NCBI GenBank assembly: GCA_016712525.1
Contig: JADJQX010000001.1
Location: 2,627,501 to 2,691,500, forward strand
Length of the DNA: 64,000 nucleotides
Origin: Myxococcales bacterium
Lineage (GTDB): Bacteria > Myxococcota_A > Polyangia > Polyangiales > Polyangiaceae
Direction of reading: 5' to 3'
This document shows positions 34,088 through 42,634 of the stretch, in pieces; within the stretch, counting starts at the first letter, position 1, and each line of letters starts with the position of its first letter. Both the position numbers and the translations under genes were made by a program. The notes below the pieces were generated by a model. The model made no database searches and was not told where the DNA came from. It saw only the letters and a program-made list of their open reading frames with translations.

Positions 34088-35242
34088 ATGACGACCAAGA
34101 AGCCGACGACGTACTGGGACTACATCAAAGTCGAGGAGCTGCTCTCGCTCCAGGGTGGCCTCGTGGGTGATGCCTCGAAGCTCTCGAACGACGAGGTGAT
34201 GTTCATCACCATCCACCAGGTCGAGGAGCTGTGGCTTCGGCTCGTCCTGCGCGAGCTCCAGGGCGCGCGCGATCTCTTCCGTGCCGAGCACGTGCCCGAG
34301 CAGTCCCTCGCCACGGCCGTGCGGAGCATCGACCGCATGACGGTGGTGATGCAGCACGCGGCGCACCACCTCGGGCTCATGGAGACGATGACCACGCGGG
34401 ACTACCTCACGTTCCGGGACAAGCTCCACCCCGCGAGCGGGTTCCAGTCCGCGCAGCTCCGCGAGATCGAGATCTTGGCCGGGCTCTCCGAGGCGGAGCG
34501 CATCCCGCTCGGGCACGAGAAGAGCTACATGAAGATGCTGAAGAACGCGGACGGCTCGGACTCCCCCGCGTCGAAGCGCGTCGAGGCTCGCCTCGCGGAC
34601 GCGCCCACCCTGCTCTCGGCGGTCTCCGATTGGCTGTATCGTACACCTATTCAGGGCTCGATGCCCGACGCCCCCGGGGATGCGGCGCGTGTGCGCGCGT
34701 TCCTCGAGGCGTACTGCGCGTCGCACGCGAAGAGCGCGCGCGAGACCCTCGCCGTCGCGCGAGAGACCTCGGTGACCGCCGAGGACGCGGCGCGCCTCGA
34801 GGCCCGCTACGAGGGCGAGATCGCGTCGGCGCGTGCCTTCCTCTTCGCCGAGGACGTCCCAGAGGCCGACAGGGCGCGTGCGTCCCGCATCCGCGCCGCG
34901 CTCGTGTTCATCGAGAGCTACCGCGAGGCGCCCTTGCTCTCGTGGCCGCGCGCCGTCATCGAGGCGCTCGTCGCCTTCGAGCAGTCGTTCGTCATGTTCC
35001 GCCAGCGCCACGCGCGGATGGTGGAGCGCGTCATCGGCAGGCGGACCGGCACGGGCGGCTCGGCGGGCGTCGACTACCTCGACGGTACCGCGCTGAAGTA
35101 CCGCATTTTCCGGGACGTTTGGGCCGTGCGCACGCTGCTCGTGAAGACCGAAGCCCTCCCGCCCCTCGAGGCATCCGAGCAGTACGGTTTCTTCGCTAAG
35201 AATGCGGCGGTTTCGGGCGCTCCCGGCCCGGCTTTCCTGTAG
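34088..35242 (+). CDS. kynA: Tryptophan 2,3-dioxygenase, 384 aa
   Basis: Haem enzyme opening the indole ring of L-tryptophan to N-formylkynurenine, the first step of the kynurenine pathway. Recognised by [28 protein letters not shown] with the distal His43, [20 protein letters not shown] (substrate carboxylate Arg), and [20 protein letters not shown] with the haem-ligand His308. It is longer (384) than the ~285-residue Xanthomonas type because of an insertion of ~90 residues around 160-260 ([20 protein letters not shown]), as in the longer eukaryotic-like forms. The ATG gives [12 protein letters not shown]. It is followed at 35 bp by an anthraniloyl-CoA-type monooxygenase gene, which suggests a full tryptophan-to-anthranilate-CoA route. 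No kynureninase or formamidase gene is next to it. Confidence 0.93.
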   Translation: MTTKKPTTYWDYIKVEELLSLQGGLVGDASKLSNDEVMFITIHQVEELWLRLVLRELQGARDLFRAEHVPEQSLATAVRSIDRMTVVMQHAAHHLGLMETMTTRDYLTFRDKLHPASGFQSAQLREIEILAGLSEAERIPLGHEKSYMKMLKNADGSDSPASKRVEARLADAPTLLSAVSDWLYRTPIQGSMPDAPGDAARVRAFLEAYCASHAKSARETLAVARETSVTAEDAARLEARYEGEIASARAFLFAEDVPEADRARASRIRAALVFIESYREAPLLSWPRAVIEALVAFEQSFVMFRQRHARMVERVIGRRTGTGGSAGVDYLDGTALKYRIFRDVWAVRTLLVKTEALPPLEASEQYGFFAKNAAVSGAPGPAFL

Positions 35243-35277
35243 ACAGAGGTCCTCTCTCGAACGTTCGCGGAGTACTC

Positions 35278-37566
35278 ATGCGCATCGTGTGCCTCGGTGG
35301 AGGGCCTGCGGGCCTCTACTTCTCGATCCTGATGAAGAAGGCGGACCCCTCGTGCCACGTGAAGGTGGTCGAGCGGAACCGCCCGGACGACACGTTCGGC
35401 TGGGGGGTCGTCTTCTCGGACAAGACCATGGACGGCTTCCGCGAGGCCGATCCTCAGGTCGTCGAGGAGATCGAGCGCGCGTTCCGCCACTGGGACGACA
35501 TCGATGTGCACTACAAGGGAACGCTGACGCGCTCGTCGGGGCACGGCTTCTGCGGCATCTCGCGCATGAAGCTGCTCCAGATCCTCCAGGCGCGCGCCAC
35601 GGAGCTCGGGGTCGAGCTCGCGTTCGAAGAGAACGTCGACGACCCCGACACCTACGCCAAAGAGTACGACCTCGTCGTCGGCTCGGACGGGGTGCACTCG
35701 GTCACGCGGCAGAAGCACGAGGCGCACTACAACCCGCGCATCGACGTCCGGAAGTGCCGCTTCATCTGGCTCGGCACCAAGAAGAAGCTCGACGCCTTCA
35801 CCTTCGCCTTCGAAGAGACCGAGCACGGCTGGTTCAACCTGCACGCGTACCGCTTCGACGACGACTGGTCGACGTTCATCGTCGAGACCCCGGAGGAGAC
35901 CTGGAAGAAGGCCGGCCTCGACGCCATGGAGGCGAGCGAGTCCGTCGCGTACTGCGAGAAGCTCTTCGGGAAGCTGCTCGACGGCGAGCGGCTCGTGTCG
36001 AACGCGAAGCACCTCCGCGGCTCGGCCGTCTGGCTCAAGTTCAACCGCGTGCTCTGCGAGCGTTGGTTCAAAGACAACGTCGTGCTCATCGGGGACGCCG
36101 CGCACACCGCGCACTTTGCGATCGGCTCCGGCACGAAGCTCGCCATGGAGGACGCGATCGCCCTCTCTCGTGTGCTCACGCGCGAGTCGGGCACCATCCC
36201 CGAGCGGCTCGCGCGCTACCAAGCCGAGCGCGAGGTCGAGGCGCTCAAGCTCCAGAGCGCGGCGCGGAACCGCATGACCTGGTTCGAGGACATCGAGCGC
36301 TACACCGGCCTCGAGCCCGAGCAGTTCGTGTTCTCCTTGCTGACGGGGAGCCAGCGCATCGGCCACGAGAACCTGAAGGTCCGCGATCCGGCCTACGTCC
36401 AAGGGGTCGACCGCTACTTCGCGAAGAAGGCCGGCCTCTCGGGCGACAAGCCCGTGCCGCCCATGTTCACGCCGTACACCTTGCGCAACGTGACGCTCGA
36501 GAACCGCGTCGTCATGTCGCCCATGTGCATGTACTCTGCAAAAGACGGAGTGCCGGACGACTTCCACCTCGTCCACTACGGGAGCCGCGCGCTCGGCGGG
36601 GTGGGGCTCATCGTCACGGAGATGACCGGCGTCGCCCCCGAAGGGCGCATCACGCCGGGCTGCACGGGCCTGTGGAACGACGAGCAGGTCGCCGCCTGGA
36701 AGCGCATCGTCGCGTTCGTCCACGCCCAGGGGAAGACCAAGATCGCCATCCAGCTCGGTCACGCCGGGCCCAAGGGCTCGACGAAGGTCCCCTGGGAGGG
36801 CGTCGACGTGCCGGTCACGGAGGGGGGCTGGGAGCTCCTCGCGCCGTCGGCCATCCCGTACTGGAAGGGCGTCTCTCACGCGCCCCGCGCGATGACCCGC
36901 GCCGACATGGACGCCGTGAAGGCCCAGTTCGTCGCCGCCACGAAGCGCGCGATCGTGTGCGGCTTCGACGTCTTGGAGCTCCACTGCGCGCACGGGTACC
37001 TGCTCTCGGCGTTCATCTCGCCGCTCACGAACGTCCGCGAGGACGAGTACGGCGGCTCGCTCGAGAACCGCTGCCGCTTCCCACTCGAGGTGTTCCGCGC
37101 GATGCGCGAGGCGTGGGGTGACAGGCCGATGTCGGTGCGCCTCTCCGCCCACGATTGGGTCCCCGGAGGCATCGACCCGGGCGCCGCGGCGGACGTGGCC
37201 CGCCTCTTCAAAGAGGCCTCGGCCGACATCGTGCACGTCTCTTCGGGGCAGGTGAGCAAAGAGGAGCAGCCCGTGTACGGGCGCATGTTCCAGGTGCCGT
37301 TCTCGGACAAAATTCGCAATGAAATCAACGTTCCAACGATCGCCGTCGGCAACATCACCGAGCTCGACCACGTGAACACGATCGTGGCCGCGGGGCGCGC
37401 CGATCTCTGCGCCCTCGCGCGCCCGCACCTCGCCGATCCGTTCTTCACGGTGCACGCGGCGGCCGAGCAGGGGCACGGCGTCCCCTGGCCCAAGCCCTAC
37501 GAGGCGGGCAGGCTCCAGCTCGAGCGCTCGATCAAGAAGGCCCAGACCCCGATCGGCGAGGCCTGA
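35278..37566 (+). CDS. Bifunctional FAD monooxygenase/old-yellow-enzyme reductase (anthraniloyl-CoA or salicylyl-CoA type), 762 aa
   Basis: Fusion of two flavoprotein halves. Residues 1-~380 are an aromatic-ring hydroxylase: dinucleotide fold [27 protein letters not shown], and [20 protein letters not shown] (Asp273). Residues ~396-762 are an NADH:flavin oxidoreductase/old yellow enzyme domain ([59 protein letters not shown]). This architecture is that of 2-aminobenzoyl-CoA monooxygenase/reductase and of salicylyl-CoA 5-hydroxylase/oxidoreductase. Beside tryptophan 2,3-dioxygenase, the aminobenzoyl-CoA reaction (hydroxylation then reduction of the dearomatised ring) is the better fit, since tryptophan gives anthranilate. 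The substrate call is inference. A GGAG site precedes the ATG; a CGAACGTTCG palindrome (35258-35267) lies between the two genes. Confidence 0.88.
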   Translation: MRIVCLGGGPAGLYFSILMKKADPSCHVKVVERNRPDDTFGWGVVFSDKTMDGFREADPQVVEEIERAFRHWDDIDVHYKGTLTRSSGHGFCGISRMKLLQILQARATELGVELAFEENVDDPDTYAKEYDLVVGSDGVHSVTRQKHEAHYNPRIDVRKCRFIWLGTKKKLDAFTFAFEETEHGWFNLHAYRFDDDWSTFIVETPEETWKKAGLDAMEASESVAYCEKLFGKLLDGERLVSNAKHLRGSAVWLKFNRVLCERWFKDNVVLIGDAAHTAHFAIGSGTKLAMEDAIALSRVLTRESGTIPERLARYQAEREVEALKLQSAARNRMTWFEDIERYTGLEPEQFVFSLLTGSQRIGHENLKVRDPAYVQGVDRYFAKKAGLSGDKPVPPMFTPYTLRNVTLENRVVMSPMCMYSAKDGVPDDFHLVHYGSRALGGVGLIVTEMTGVAPEGRITPGCTGLWNDEQVAAWKRIVAFVHAQGKTKIAIQLGHAGPKGSTKVPWEGVDVPVTEGGWELLAPSAIPYWKGVSHAPRAMTRADMDAVKAQFVAATKRAIVCGFDVLELHCAHGYLLSAFISPLTNVREDEYGGSLENRCRFPLEVFRAMREAWGDRPMSVRLSAHDWVPGGIDPGAAADVARLFKEASADIVHVSSGQVSKEEQPVYGRMFQVPFSDKIRNEINVPTIAVGNITELDHVNTIVAAGRADLCALARPHLADPFFTVHAAAEQGHGVPWPKPYEAGRLQLERSIKKAQTPIGEA

Positions 37567-37574
37567 GCCGGGTG

Positions 37575-37592
37575 CGGGAGGCGCCGCTCCCG
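37575..37592. terminator. Hairpin between convergent genes
   Basis: CGGGAG/CTCCCG stem with a 6-nt loop in the 36-bp gap between the flavoprotein gene and the convergent epoxide-hydrolase-like gene. Short and without a T-run; role inferred from place. Confidence 0.4.
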
Positions 37593-37602
37593 GGGGACTC
37601 GA

Positions 37603-38484
37603 TCATCCTTCGGAGAAGAAGGCGACGAGCTCGTCGTTCACTTTGGCCGGGGCCTCGTGCTGGATCCAGTGCGTGGCCTCGGGCACGAAGACGACCTTGG
37701 CGTTCGGCACGAGGTCGGCCTTCGGGGTGGCGAGCTCACGTCCGAGGTGCGGATCCTGCTCCCCCCAGAGGACGAGCACAGGGGCCTCGACCTTCGTGAT
37801 CGGCACGGCGGTGCCCGGTCGGAACATCGCGCGGTACCACGCGACGCCTCCCTCGACGGCCCGTGGCTGCCTCCACGCGGTGACGTAGCGGGCGATGTCG
37901 TCTCGTGTGAAGGCCTCGGCGTTGGCGGCGCCCTCGAACGACTTTCGCATGATCGCGTAGTCGTCGAGCCGGAGCACGGCCTCGGGGAGGAGCGGCACCT
38001 GAAAGAAGAACATGTACCAGCTCTTCGCGAGCTGCTCGAAGCTGCGGAGCCCCGAGATCATGCGCTCCGGGTGTGGCCCGTTCAGGATCGCGAGCTTCCG
38101 GAGCATGCCGGGGTGTCGCATCGCGAAGGCCCACGCGACCCCGGCGCCCCAGTCGTGCCCGACGACGAACGCGCGCTCCTCACCGCGATCACGGACGAGC
38201 GCCGCGATGTCGTCGACGAGGCGCTTCATGCCGTACGCGCGCACGTCCTCGGGTTTGTCGGACAGGTTGTAGCCGCGCTGGTCGGGCACGACGACACGAA
38301 ATCCCGCGGCGACGAGCGCGCCGATCTGCTTCCGCCACGCGTACCAGAGCTCGGGGAAGCCATGCAGGAGCACGACGAGCGGCCCGTGCCCGGCCTCGAC
38401 GTAGTGGAGCTTCACGCCGGGCTCGACCTCGGCGTAGGCGTGGGTGAGGGAGCTCTCGTCGAGGGCGAAGGAGGCGGGGCTCAT
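37603..38484 (-). CDS. Epoxide hydrolase-like alpha/beta hydrolase, 293 aa
   Basis: Alpha/beta hydrolase of the soluble epoxide hydrolase/haloalkane dehalogenase branch. The oxyanion motif is HGFPE (residues 41-45); the nucleophile sits in GHDWGAG, where Asp111 replaces the usual Ser; the late His272 is in ATHWIQHEAP. An Asp nucleophile with HGFPE favours an epoxide hydrolase. The lid (AKSWYMFFFQVPLLPE) holds Tyr residues that could polarise the epoxide. No signal peptide: cytoplasmic. Convergent with the aromatic-catabolism pair; an involvement in handling ring epoxides from that pathway is possible but unproven. Confidence 0.85.
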   Translation of the reverse strand: MSPASFALDESSLTHAYAEVEPGVKLHYVEAGHGPLVVLLHGFPELWYAWRKQIGALVAAGFRVVVPDQRGYNLSDKPEDVRAYGMKRLVDDIAALVRDRGEERAFVVGHDWGAGVAWAFAMRHPGMLRKLAILNGPHPERMISGLRSFEQLAKSWYMFFFQVPLLPEAVLRLDDYAIMRKSFEGAANAEAFTRDDIARYVTAWRQPRAVEGGVAWYRAMFRPGTAVPITKVEAPVLVLWGEQDPHLGRELATPKADLVPNAKVVFVPEATHWIQHEAPAKVNDELVAFFSEG

Positions 38485-38561
38485 GCGTCGGGCACGGTAG
38501 GGCTGCCCGCGCGCGACGTAAAGGTGCTCCTCGCGCGAGCGAACTGGTCTATTTCCACCGC

Positions 38562-38858
38562 ATGTACGCGATCGCGATCCTCCGCTACCGAAAGCCGCTC
38601 GACGAAGTTTTGAAGGTGGTCGACGAGCACCGCGCCTACCTCGCGACTCTCAAGGAGAAGGGTATCTTGCTCGCGTCGGGCCCGCTCGATCCGCGGAGCG
38701 GTGGGGCGCTCTTGCTGCGCACCCCCGAGGGGGCCGACGTGCACGCCGTGCTCGACGCCGTCCGCGACGACGATCCGTTCACCAAGAAGGGCGTCGCGCA
38801 GTACGAGCTCTTGCCGTGGGCGCCGGTGCTCGGTGTCGAGGGCCTCGATCGGCTCTGA
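38562..38858 (+). CDS. YciI family protein, 98 aa
   Basis: Small YCII-related protein (ferredoxin-like fold). Typical features are the start MYAIAILRYRKPLDEVL, the conserved His in VDEHRAYLATLKEKG, the SGPLDPRSGGALLL stretch with its Asp, and the DDPFTKKGVAQYELLPW end. The His/Asp pair lines the putative active site; related proteins catalyse dehydrochlorination or isomerase-like steps, but most have no known role. Divergent from the epoxide-hydrolase-like gene, 77 bp apart, and followed by a RutE-like nitroreductase gene at 99 bp. Start at the only ATG before the conserved strand. Confidence 0.86.
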   Translation: MYAIAILRYRKPLDEVLKVVDEHRAYLATLKEKGILLASGPLDPRSGGALLLRTPEGADVHAVLDAVRDDDPFTKKGVAQYELLPWAPVLGVEGLDRL

Positions 38859-38957
38859 GCCGAGCTCTTCCTTTTGGCTTCGTTCTCCCTGCGGCATCGG
38901 TCCGTTTCGTGGGGCGTAGCCTCGCGCGCTCGGGGAGAGGTGGCTAAGGTGCCCGCC

Positions 38958-39542
38958 ATGGCAACCGCGACGTTCCCCGAGATCTTCACCGAAGCCCGTA
39001 CCTACCCGCGGTTTCGCGCCGAGCCCGTCTCCGACGAGCTGCTTCGTGCGGTGTGGGACGCGTCCCGCTTCGGGCCCACCGCGATGAACTCGGGGCCCTT
39101 GCGGGTCGCGTTCGTGAGGAGCCCCGACGCCAAAGAGAGGCTCGTCGCCTGCGCCGCTGCGGGCAACGTCGACAAGATCAAGAGCGCGCCCGTGACGGCC
39201 ATCTTGGCCTTCGACACCGACTTCCACGAGAAGCTTCCGAAGCTCTATCCGCACGCGGGGGCCGCGCTCGAGCGGTTCCGCGCGCAGACCGTCGAGGAGC
39301 GCTCGGGCGTCGCGAAATCGAACGCGTGGCTCGGCGCGGCGTACTTCATCGTCGCCGCGCGGGGGTACGGGCTCGACTGCGGGCCGATGGGAGGCTTCGA
39401 CGCGACCAAGGTCGACGCGGCCTTCTTCGCGGGCAAGACGCTTCGTTCGTTCCTCTTGGTCAACCTCGGGTACGGCGATCCTGCGAGCCTCCACCCGCGC
39501 AACGAGCGCCTCTCGTTCGACGAGGCGTGCGAGCTCGTGTGA
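38958..39542 (+). CDS. RutE/HadB-type nitroreductase family protein, 194 aa
   Basis: FMN- and NAD(P)H-dependent reductase of the nitroreductase fold, closest by eye to RutE (malonic semialdehyde/3-oxopropanoate reductase of pyrimidine breakdown). It shows FTEARTYPRFRAEPVSDELL, ASRFGPTAMNSGPLRVAFVR, APVTAILAFDTDFHEKLPKL, DCGPMGGFDATKVDAAFFAG and LLVNLGYGDPASLHPRNERL. No other rut gene is nearby, so the substrate is open; quinone or aldehyde reduction is possible. The start is the ATG giving MATATFPEIFTEA; the open frame above it has no homology. Ends 50 bp before the stop of a convergent phosphate-binding-protein gene, with a hairpin between. Confidence 0.85.
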   Translation: MATATFPEIFTEARTYPRFRAEPVSDELLRAVWDASRFGPTAMNSGPLRVAFVRSPDAKERLVACAAAGNVDKIKSAPVTAILAFDTDFHEKLPKLYPHAGAALERFRAQTVEERSGVAKSNAWLGAAYFIVAARGYGLDCGPMGGFDATKVDAAFFAGKTLRSFLLVNLGYGDPASLHPRNERLSFDEACELV

Positions 39543-39573
39543 CGTTCGACGTTCCGCCGAAGTGACCCGACAG

Positions 39574-39596
39574 GTAAGAGCGTGTGCGCTCCTTAC
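39574..39596. terminator. Hairpin between convergent genes
   Basis: GTAAGAGCG pairs with CGCT-C-CTTAC (9 bp, one bulged C) around a TGTG loop, between the nitroreductase and PstS-like genes and reaching into the last codons of the latter. Inferred bidirectional terminator. Confidence 0.4.
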
Positions 39597-40450
39597 GAGG
39601 ACGGCGCAGCACCCAGGAGGTCGAAGAACCCGGCGCTCGCCGTGAGAGAGCGCGCGCGGGCCGAGCCGAGCCAAGCGACGAACGCCGCGGCCTCGTCGGG
39701 CGCGTCGAGCGTCCCGTAGACGAAGAGCGGGCGGGCGAGCGGATACCTCCCGGAGATGGCGTCCTCGGCGGTCGGTGTGACAACTTCGCCGCGCGCGTTC
39801 ACGAGCGGGAGCACACGCGCTCGTTTGGCGCGCGCCACGCCCGCGAACCCGATGCCGGCCCGGTCGCGTGAGACGGCGTGCACCACCGCCGACGTCCCCG
39901 GGAGGCTCTGGACCTCGGCGGCGAAGTCGGCCTTCGCGAGCACGCGCTCCCTGAAGTAGGCGTACGTCCCCGAGCCATTTTCCCTGGAGTAGAGCACGAT
40001 CGGGAGGTCTTCTCCGCCGACGCTCGACCAGCGCGTGACCTTCTTCCGGTACATGCGCCCGAGGGTGCTCACGTCGAGCGGGGGGCACGGGTTCTCCGGG
40101 TGGACGTAGAGCGTGATCGCGTCGAGGCCCACGCGGGTCTCGGTGACCGCGCTGCCGCGCGCCGCCTCGATGCGCGCACGTTCGGCTCGGGTCATGGGGC
40201 GGCTCGCCGTCGCGAGGTCGGCGGTCCCGTTCTCGAGCGCGGCGATCCCGGTGCCCGTGCCTCCGCCCGAGACCTCGAGGCGCACGTCGGAGCGCTGAGT
40301 TGCGTAGGCCTCGGCCCAGGCTTGTGCGAGCACGACCATCGTGTCGGAGCCGCACACGACCACGCTCTTCGTGGCTGCGCGCGACGCACGCGAGCTGCCG
40401 CAGGCGCCGAGGGCGACGGAGGCGACGAGGAGGGAGCGGCGGGTTATCAC
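39593..40450 (-). CDS. PstS-like phosphate/ligand-binding lipoprotein, 285 aa
   Basis: Substrate-binding protein of the PstS-like type II periplasmic binding fold. The motif order fits: VVVCGSDTMVVLAQAWAEAY, VSGGGTGTGIAALENGTADL, ATASRPMTRAE, YSRENGSGTYAYFRERVL, and ISGRYPLARPLFVYGT near the end. The leader is MITRRSLLVASVALGAC with a twin Arg and lipid Cys17, so export may be by Tat with lipidation. The start is a GTG (40450); no ATG fits. No pstCAB or phoU genes are in the window, so it is an orphan; it may act in signalling or scavenging rather than as an ABC transporter part. A 7-bp inverted repeat GACCGTG-N12-CACGGTC (40456-40481) lies just upstream. Confidence 0.8.
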   Translation of the reverse strand: MITRRSLLVASVALGACGSSRASRAATKSVVVCGSDTMVVLAQAWAEAYATQRSDVRLEVSGGGTGTGIAALENGTADLATASRPMTRAERARIEAARGSAVTETRVGLDAITLYVHPENPCPPLDVSTLGRMYRKKVTRWSSVGGEDLPIVLYSRENGSGTYAYFRERVLAKADFAAEVQSLPGTSAVVHAVSRDRAGIGFAGVARAKRARVLPLVNARGEVVTPTAEDAISGRYPLARPLFVYGTLDAPDEAAAFVAWLGSARARSLTASAGFFDLLGAAPSS

Positions 40451-40624
40451 GAGTTGACCGTGGTCCGTGAAGGTCACGGTCGCGTGACGACGAGGGCACG
40501 CCTTCTCGAACGCGACACGCAGCTTTGGCGCGAACGGCAGCCTCGCGCGCGCACGGGGCTCGTGGGTCAGGTTCGGAGCGGATTTCGTGCCTTTTTCGTC
40601 GAGTTGGGCGAAAAGGCGAAAATC

Positions 40625-41197
40625 ATGAGGTTCGGGTCGTTCGCGCGTGGGGCTTGGGTCGTCTTGGGGATCGGGGCAGCGCAGCTCATGGTCGTGGCGT
40701 GCGCCAAGAGCGCCGTGCCCGCGGTGCCCGAGGCGAAGCTCCCGGAGCCGCGCACGGTCGACGCGGACGTACCCGAGCCGCCGGACGCCGCGCTCCCGAT
40801 CGACGACGACGCCGCGCCCACGGCGCCCCGCCCCGACGCCGCGCGTGTATCTGTGCAAGATGCAAGTACCGACGCGACCGTCGACGCGCCTCCGCCCCCG
40901 GTCACGGGCCCCCTCCGTGACGAGGCCGACGCGGTAGCTCGCGCTGCACGGGCCGCCGACGTCGCGCTCGACAAGGCGTACGCCGCCTTCGTGAAACGCG
41001 CTCAGGTCGCGCCATCGCACACGGGCTCGTGGGCTGCGAACGCGCGTCGCGACGTGAAGGGCTCGGTCACCGCGGGGTACGTGGTGACGTTCGACGCCCA
41101 CCCTCCTGCCGGGTTCGAGTACACCGCCGTGGTGCAGGTCGGCCCCCGCGGTGAGATCGCCGTGAAGAAGGCAGAGGCGAGCTTCTCCCCGGACTGA
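40625..41197 (+). CDS. Lipoprotein of unknown function, 190 aa
   Basis: Exported lipoprotein with no recognised domain. MRFGSFARGAWVVLGIGAAQ leads to the lipobox VVAC (lipid Cys about residue 26). A long acidic Pro/Ala/Asp linker follows (~30-105). A ~85-residue C-terminal part holds helix DEADAVARAARAADVALDKA and a beta region (GSVTAGYVVTFDAHPPAGFE, YTAVVQVGPRGEIAVKKAE). The linker-plus-small-domain plan is the same as in other lipoproteins of this window. Divergent from the PstS-like gene and convergent with the outer-membrane protein gene (12 bp). The start at 40625 is chosen because it gives the leader. Confidence 0.65.
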   Translation: MRFGSFARGAWVVLGIGAAQLMVVACAKSAVPAVPEAKLPEPRTVDADVPEPPDAALPIDDDAAPTAPRPDAARVSVQDASTDATVDAPPPPVTGPLRDEADAVARAARAADVALDKAYAAFVKRAQVAPSHTGSWAANARRDVKGSVTAGYVVTFDAHPPAGFEYTAVVQVGPRGEIAVKKAEASFSPD

Positions 41198-41209
41198 CGA
41201 GGGCGGAGC

Positions 41210-41965
41210 CTAGAAGAGCTCGTGGCTCACGACGCGGAGGCCGCTCGAGACCCACACGGGCAAGAGCGCATCGCCGAAGAGGCCCCCTCCCATGGTGGCG
41301 TCGAGCTGGAGGTGCTCGTTGAAGATGACCCGGAGCCCTGCCTGGCAGGCGCCGCTCGCGCCCTGCACGTAAGGATCGCCGGAGAAGAGCTCGCCGATGA
41401 GGTGAATGTCGTACACCGTCTCGACCTGAGTCCCTATCCCCCAGGTGAGCTTCGCCGGGGCATAGCCGGCCGCGGCCAAGGTCGAGACGCCGACGTTCGC
41501 GTGGATCAAGAAGTCGTCTTCTTTGATGAATGCCTGGGTGACCGCCAAGTAGGAAAATCCGCTGAACCCAGGGGACTCGAAGCCCCCGCGCCCGGCGGGC
41601 GTGATGCCTCCGACGACGATCGCGAACACGGGGGGCTTATTGGGCACCGACTCGTGAAGCAGGAACTTCCCTTGGGCGACGGGCCCGCCGAAGGCGAACG
41701 ATGGTGCTCCGCTGTCGCCCAGCCCCGACAGCCCATAGACCCCGCCGAGCGTCACCTCGAGCCAGTCGGTCGGGCCTACTGCGGGCAAAATCCAGTGTTG
41801 GAGGCTCTTCGCGTCGCGCCGCCACCAGGTCTCGAGCTGCACGTGCCCTTTGCCGACCACGTGCGCGTCGTCGGTGATGAAGGGCCGGATCGCGTGGGCC
41901 GTGCCGGGCAACGCGACACCAGCAGCCGTGAGCCCGGCGACGATCATGGCGGTGCGGAGACGCAT
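41210..41965 (-). CDS. Outer-membrane beta-barrel protein, MetA/phenol-degradation-like, 251 aa
   Basis: Predicted outer-membrane protein. The signal peptide ends GTAHA before IRPFITDDAHVVGKGHVQLE, the sequence typical of the 'MetA-pathway of phenol degradation' barrel family. The remainder is a chain of amphipathic strands with Gly/aromatic girdles (LEVTLGGVYGLSGLG, FSYLAVTQAFIKEDDFLIHA, LTWGIGTQVETVYDIHLIGE, LQLDATMGGGLFGD) and the protein ends in Phe (SHELF), the expected C-terminal barrel residue. The cargo is unknown; members are often called porins for aromatics but few are tested. The start is taken at MRLRTAMIVAG, four codons after an in-frame GTG. No catabolic genes adjoin it directly. 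Confidence 0.75.
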   Translation of the reverse strand: MRLRTAMIVAGLTAAGVALPGTAHAIRPFITDDAHVVGKGHVQLETWWRRDAKSLQHWILPAVGPTDWLEVTLGGVYGLSGLGDSGAPSFAFGGPVAQGKFLLHESVPNKPPVFAIVVGGITPAGRGGFESPGFSGFSYLAVTQAFIKEDDFLIHANVGVSTLAAAGYAPAKLTWGIGTQVETVYDIHLIGELFSGDPYVQGASGACQAGLRVIFNEHLQLDATMGGGLFGDALLPVWVSSGLRVVSHELF

Positions 41966-42063
41966 CGAGCTACGCACCGTATTCGACCTCCCGAGCCCTC
42001 GAGAAGGCGAAATACACGGGCGACGGCTTGCGAGATCGAAAGGTGCCGGTAGCCTGGGTCGCC

Positions 42064-42543
42064 ATGGCCAAGACCGACTTCGCCTCGATCGACGCGTACC
42101 TCGCCACGCTCCCCGAGGCCGCCCGCGCCGTGCTCGAGGAGGTGCGCGCCGTGCTCACGAAGGCCATCCCCGGGGCCGAAGAGGCGATCTCGTACCAAAT
42201 CCCGACGCTGCGGCTCGGCGGCAAGAACGTGCTGCATTTTGCCGCGTGGAAAGCCCACTACGCGCTCTACCCGGCGTCGGCCCGCGTGGTGGCCGAGCTC
42301 GGCGAAGCGCTCGCCCCGTACGACGTCTCGAAAGGGACGATAAAGCTCCCGTACACGTTGGTCCCTCGGGCCCTCTTGGCCAAGGTCGCCAAGGTCCGCG
42401 CCGCCGAGCATAGGGAGAGCGTGGCGTCGGCGGGCAAGGTGCGGGGTGTGGCCAAAGCGACTGACGCGGGCAAGGCCGAGGGCCCCAAGAAGCCCACGAC
42501 CGCGAAGAAGCCCGTCACCAAGCAGCGCGCGCGTCGCGGCTGA
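42064..42543 (+). CDS. DUF1801 (YdhG-like) protein with basic Ala/Lys tail, 159 aa
   Basis: Residues ~1-110 match the DUF1801/YdhG fold: DFASIDAYLATLPEAARAVL, KAIPGAEEAISYQIPTLRLG, HFAAWKAHYALYPASA and GTIKLPYTLVPRALLAKVAK. Related proteins include the Bacillus Fra/YdhG iron-related protein, but the general function is unknown. Unusually, ~50 extra residues follow as a Lys/Ala/Thr/Pro-rich tail (KKPTTAKKPVTKQRARRG), similar to histone H1-like tails and common on myxobacterial nucleic-acid-associated proteins. The start is MAKTDFASI. The next gene on the same strand is the MerR regulator, which has its own promoter. Confidence 0.82.
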   Translation: MAKTDFASIDAYLATLPEAARAVLEEVRAVLTKAIPGAEEAISYQIPTLRLGGKNVLHFAAWKAHYALYPASARVVAELGEALAPYDVSKGTIKLPYTLVPRALLAKVAKVRAAEHRESVASAGKVRGVAKATDAGKAEGPKKPTTAKKPVTKQRARRG

Positions 42544-42575
42544 GGGGCTTTGGGCCTCGAACGCGCTCGCGAGGC

Positions 42576-42607
42576 TTGACCCTGGAGTGGGCTCCAGGGT
42601 GCATACT
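42576..42607 (+). promoter_or_regulatory. MerR-type promoter with 20-bp spacer and 9-bp dyad
   Basis: -35 TTGACC (42576-42581) and -10 CATACT (42602-42607) are separated by 20 bp instead of 17. The spacer holds a perfect dyad ACCCTGGAG-TGGG-CTCCAGGGT (42579-42600). Length, spacing and the TGGAG core match the zntA/merT class of overlong promoters that MerR-family activators untwist. It drives the merR-csp pair. Confidence 0.85.
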
Positions 42608-42634
42608 CGAGGCATGGTCGAGCCCGCAGGATCG

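Noticed and set aside
35074..37476. An 800-codon minus-strand frame opposite the bifunctional flavoprotein gene
   Set aside because: Shadow frame; no recognisable domain, whereas the plus strand encodes conserved flavoenzyme motifs.
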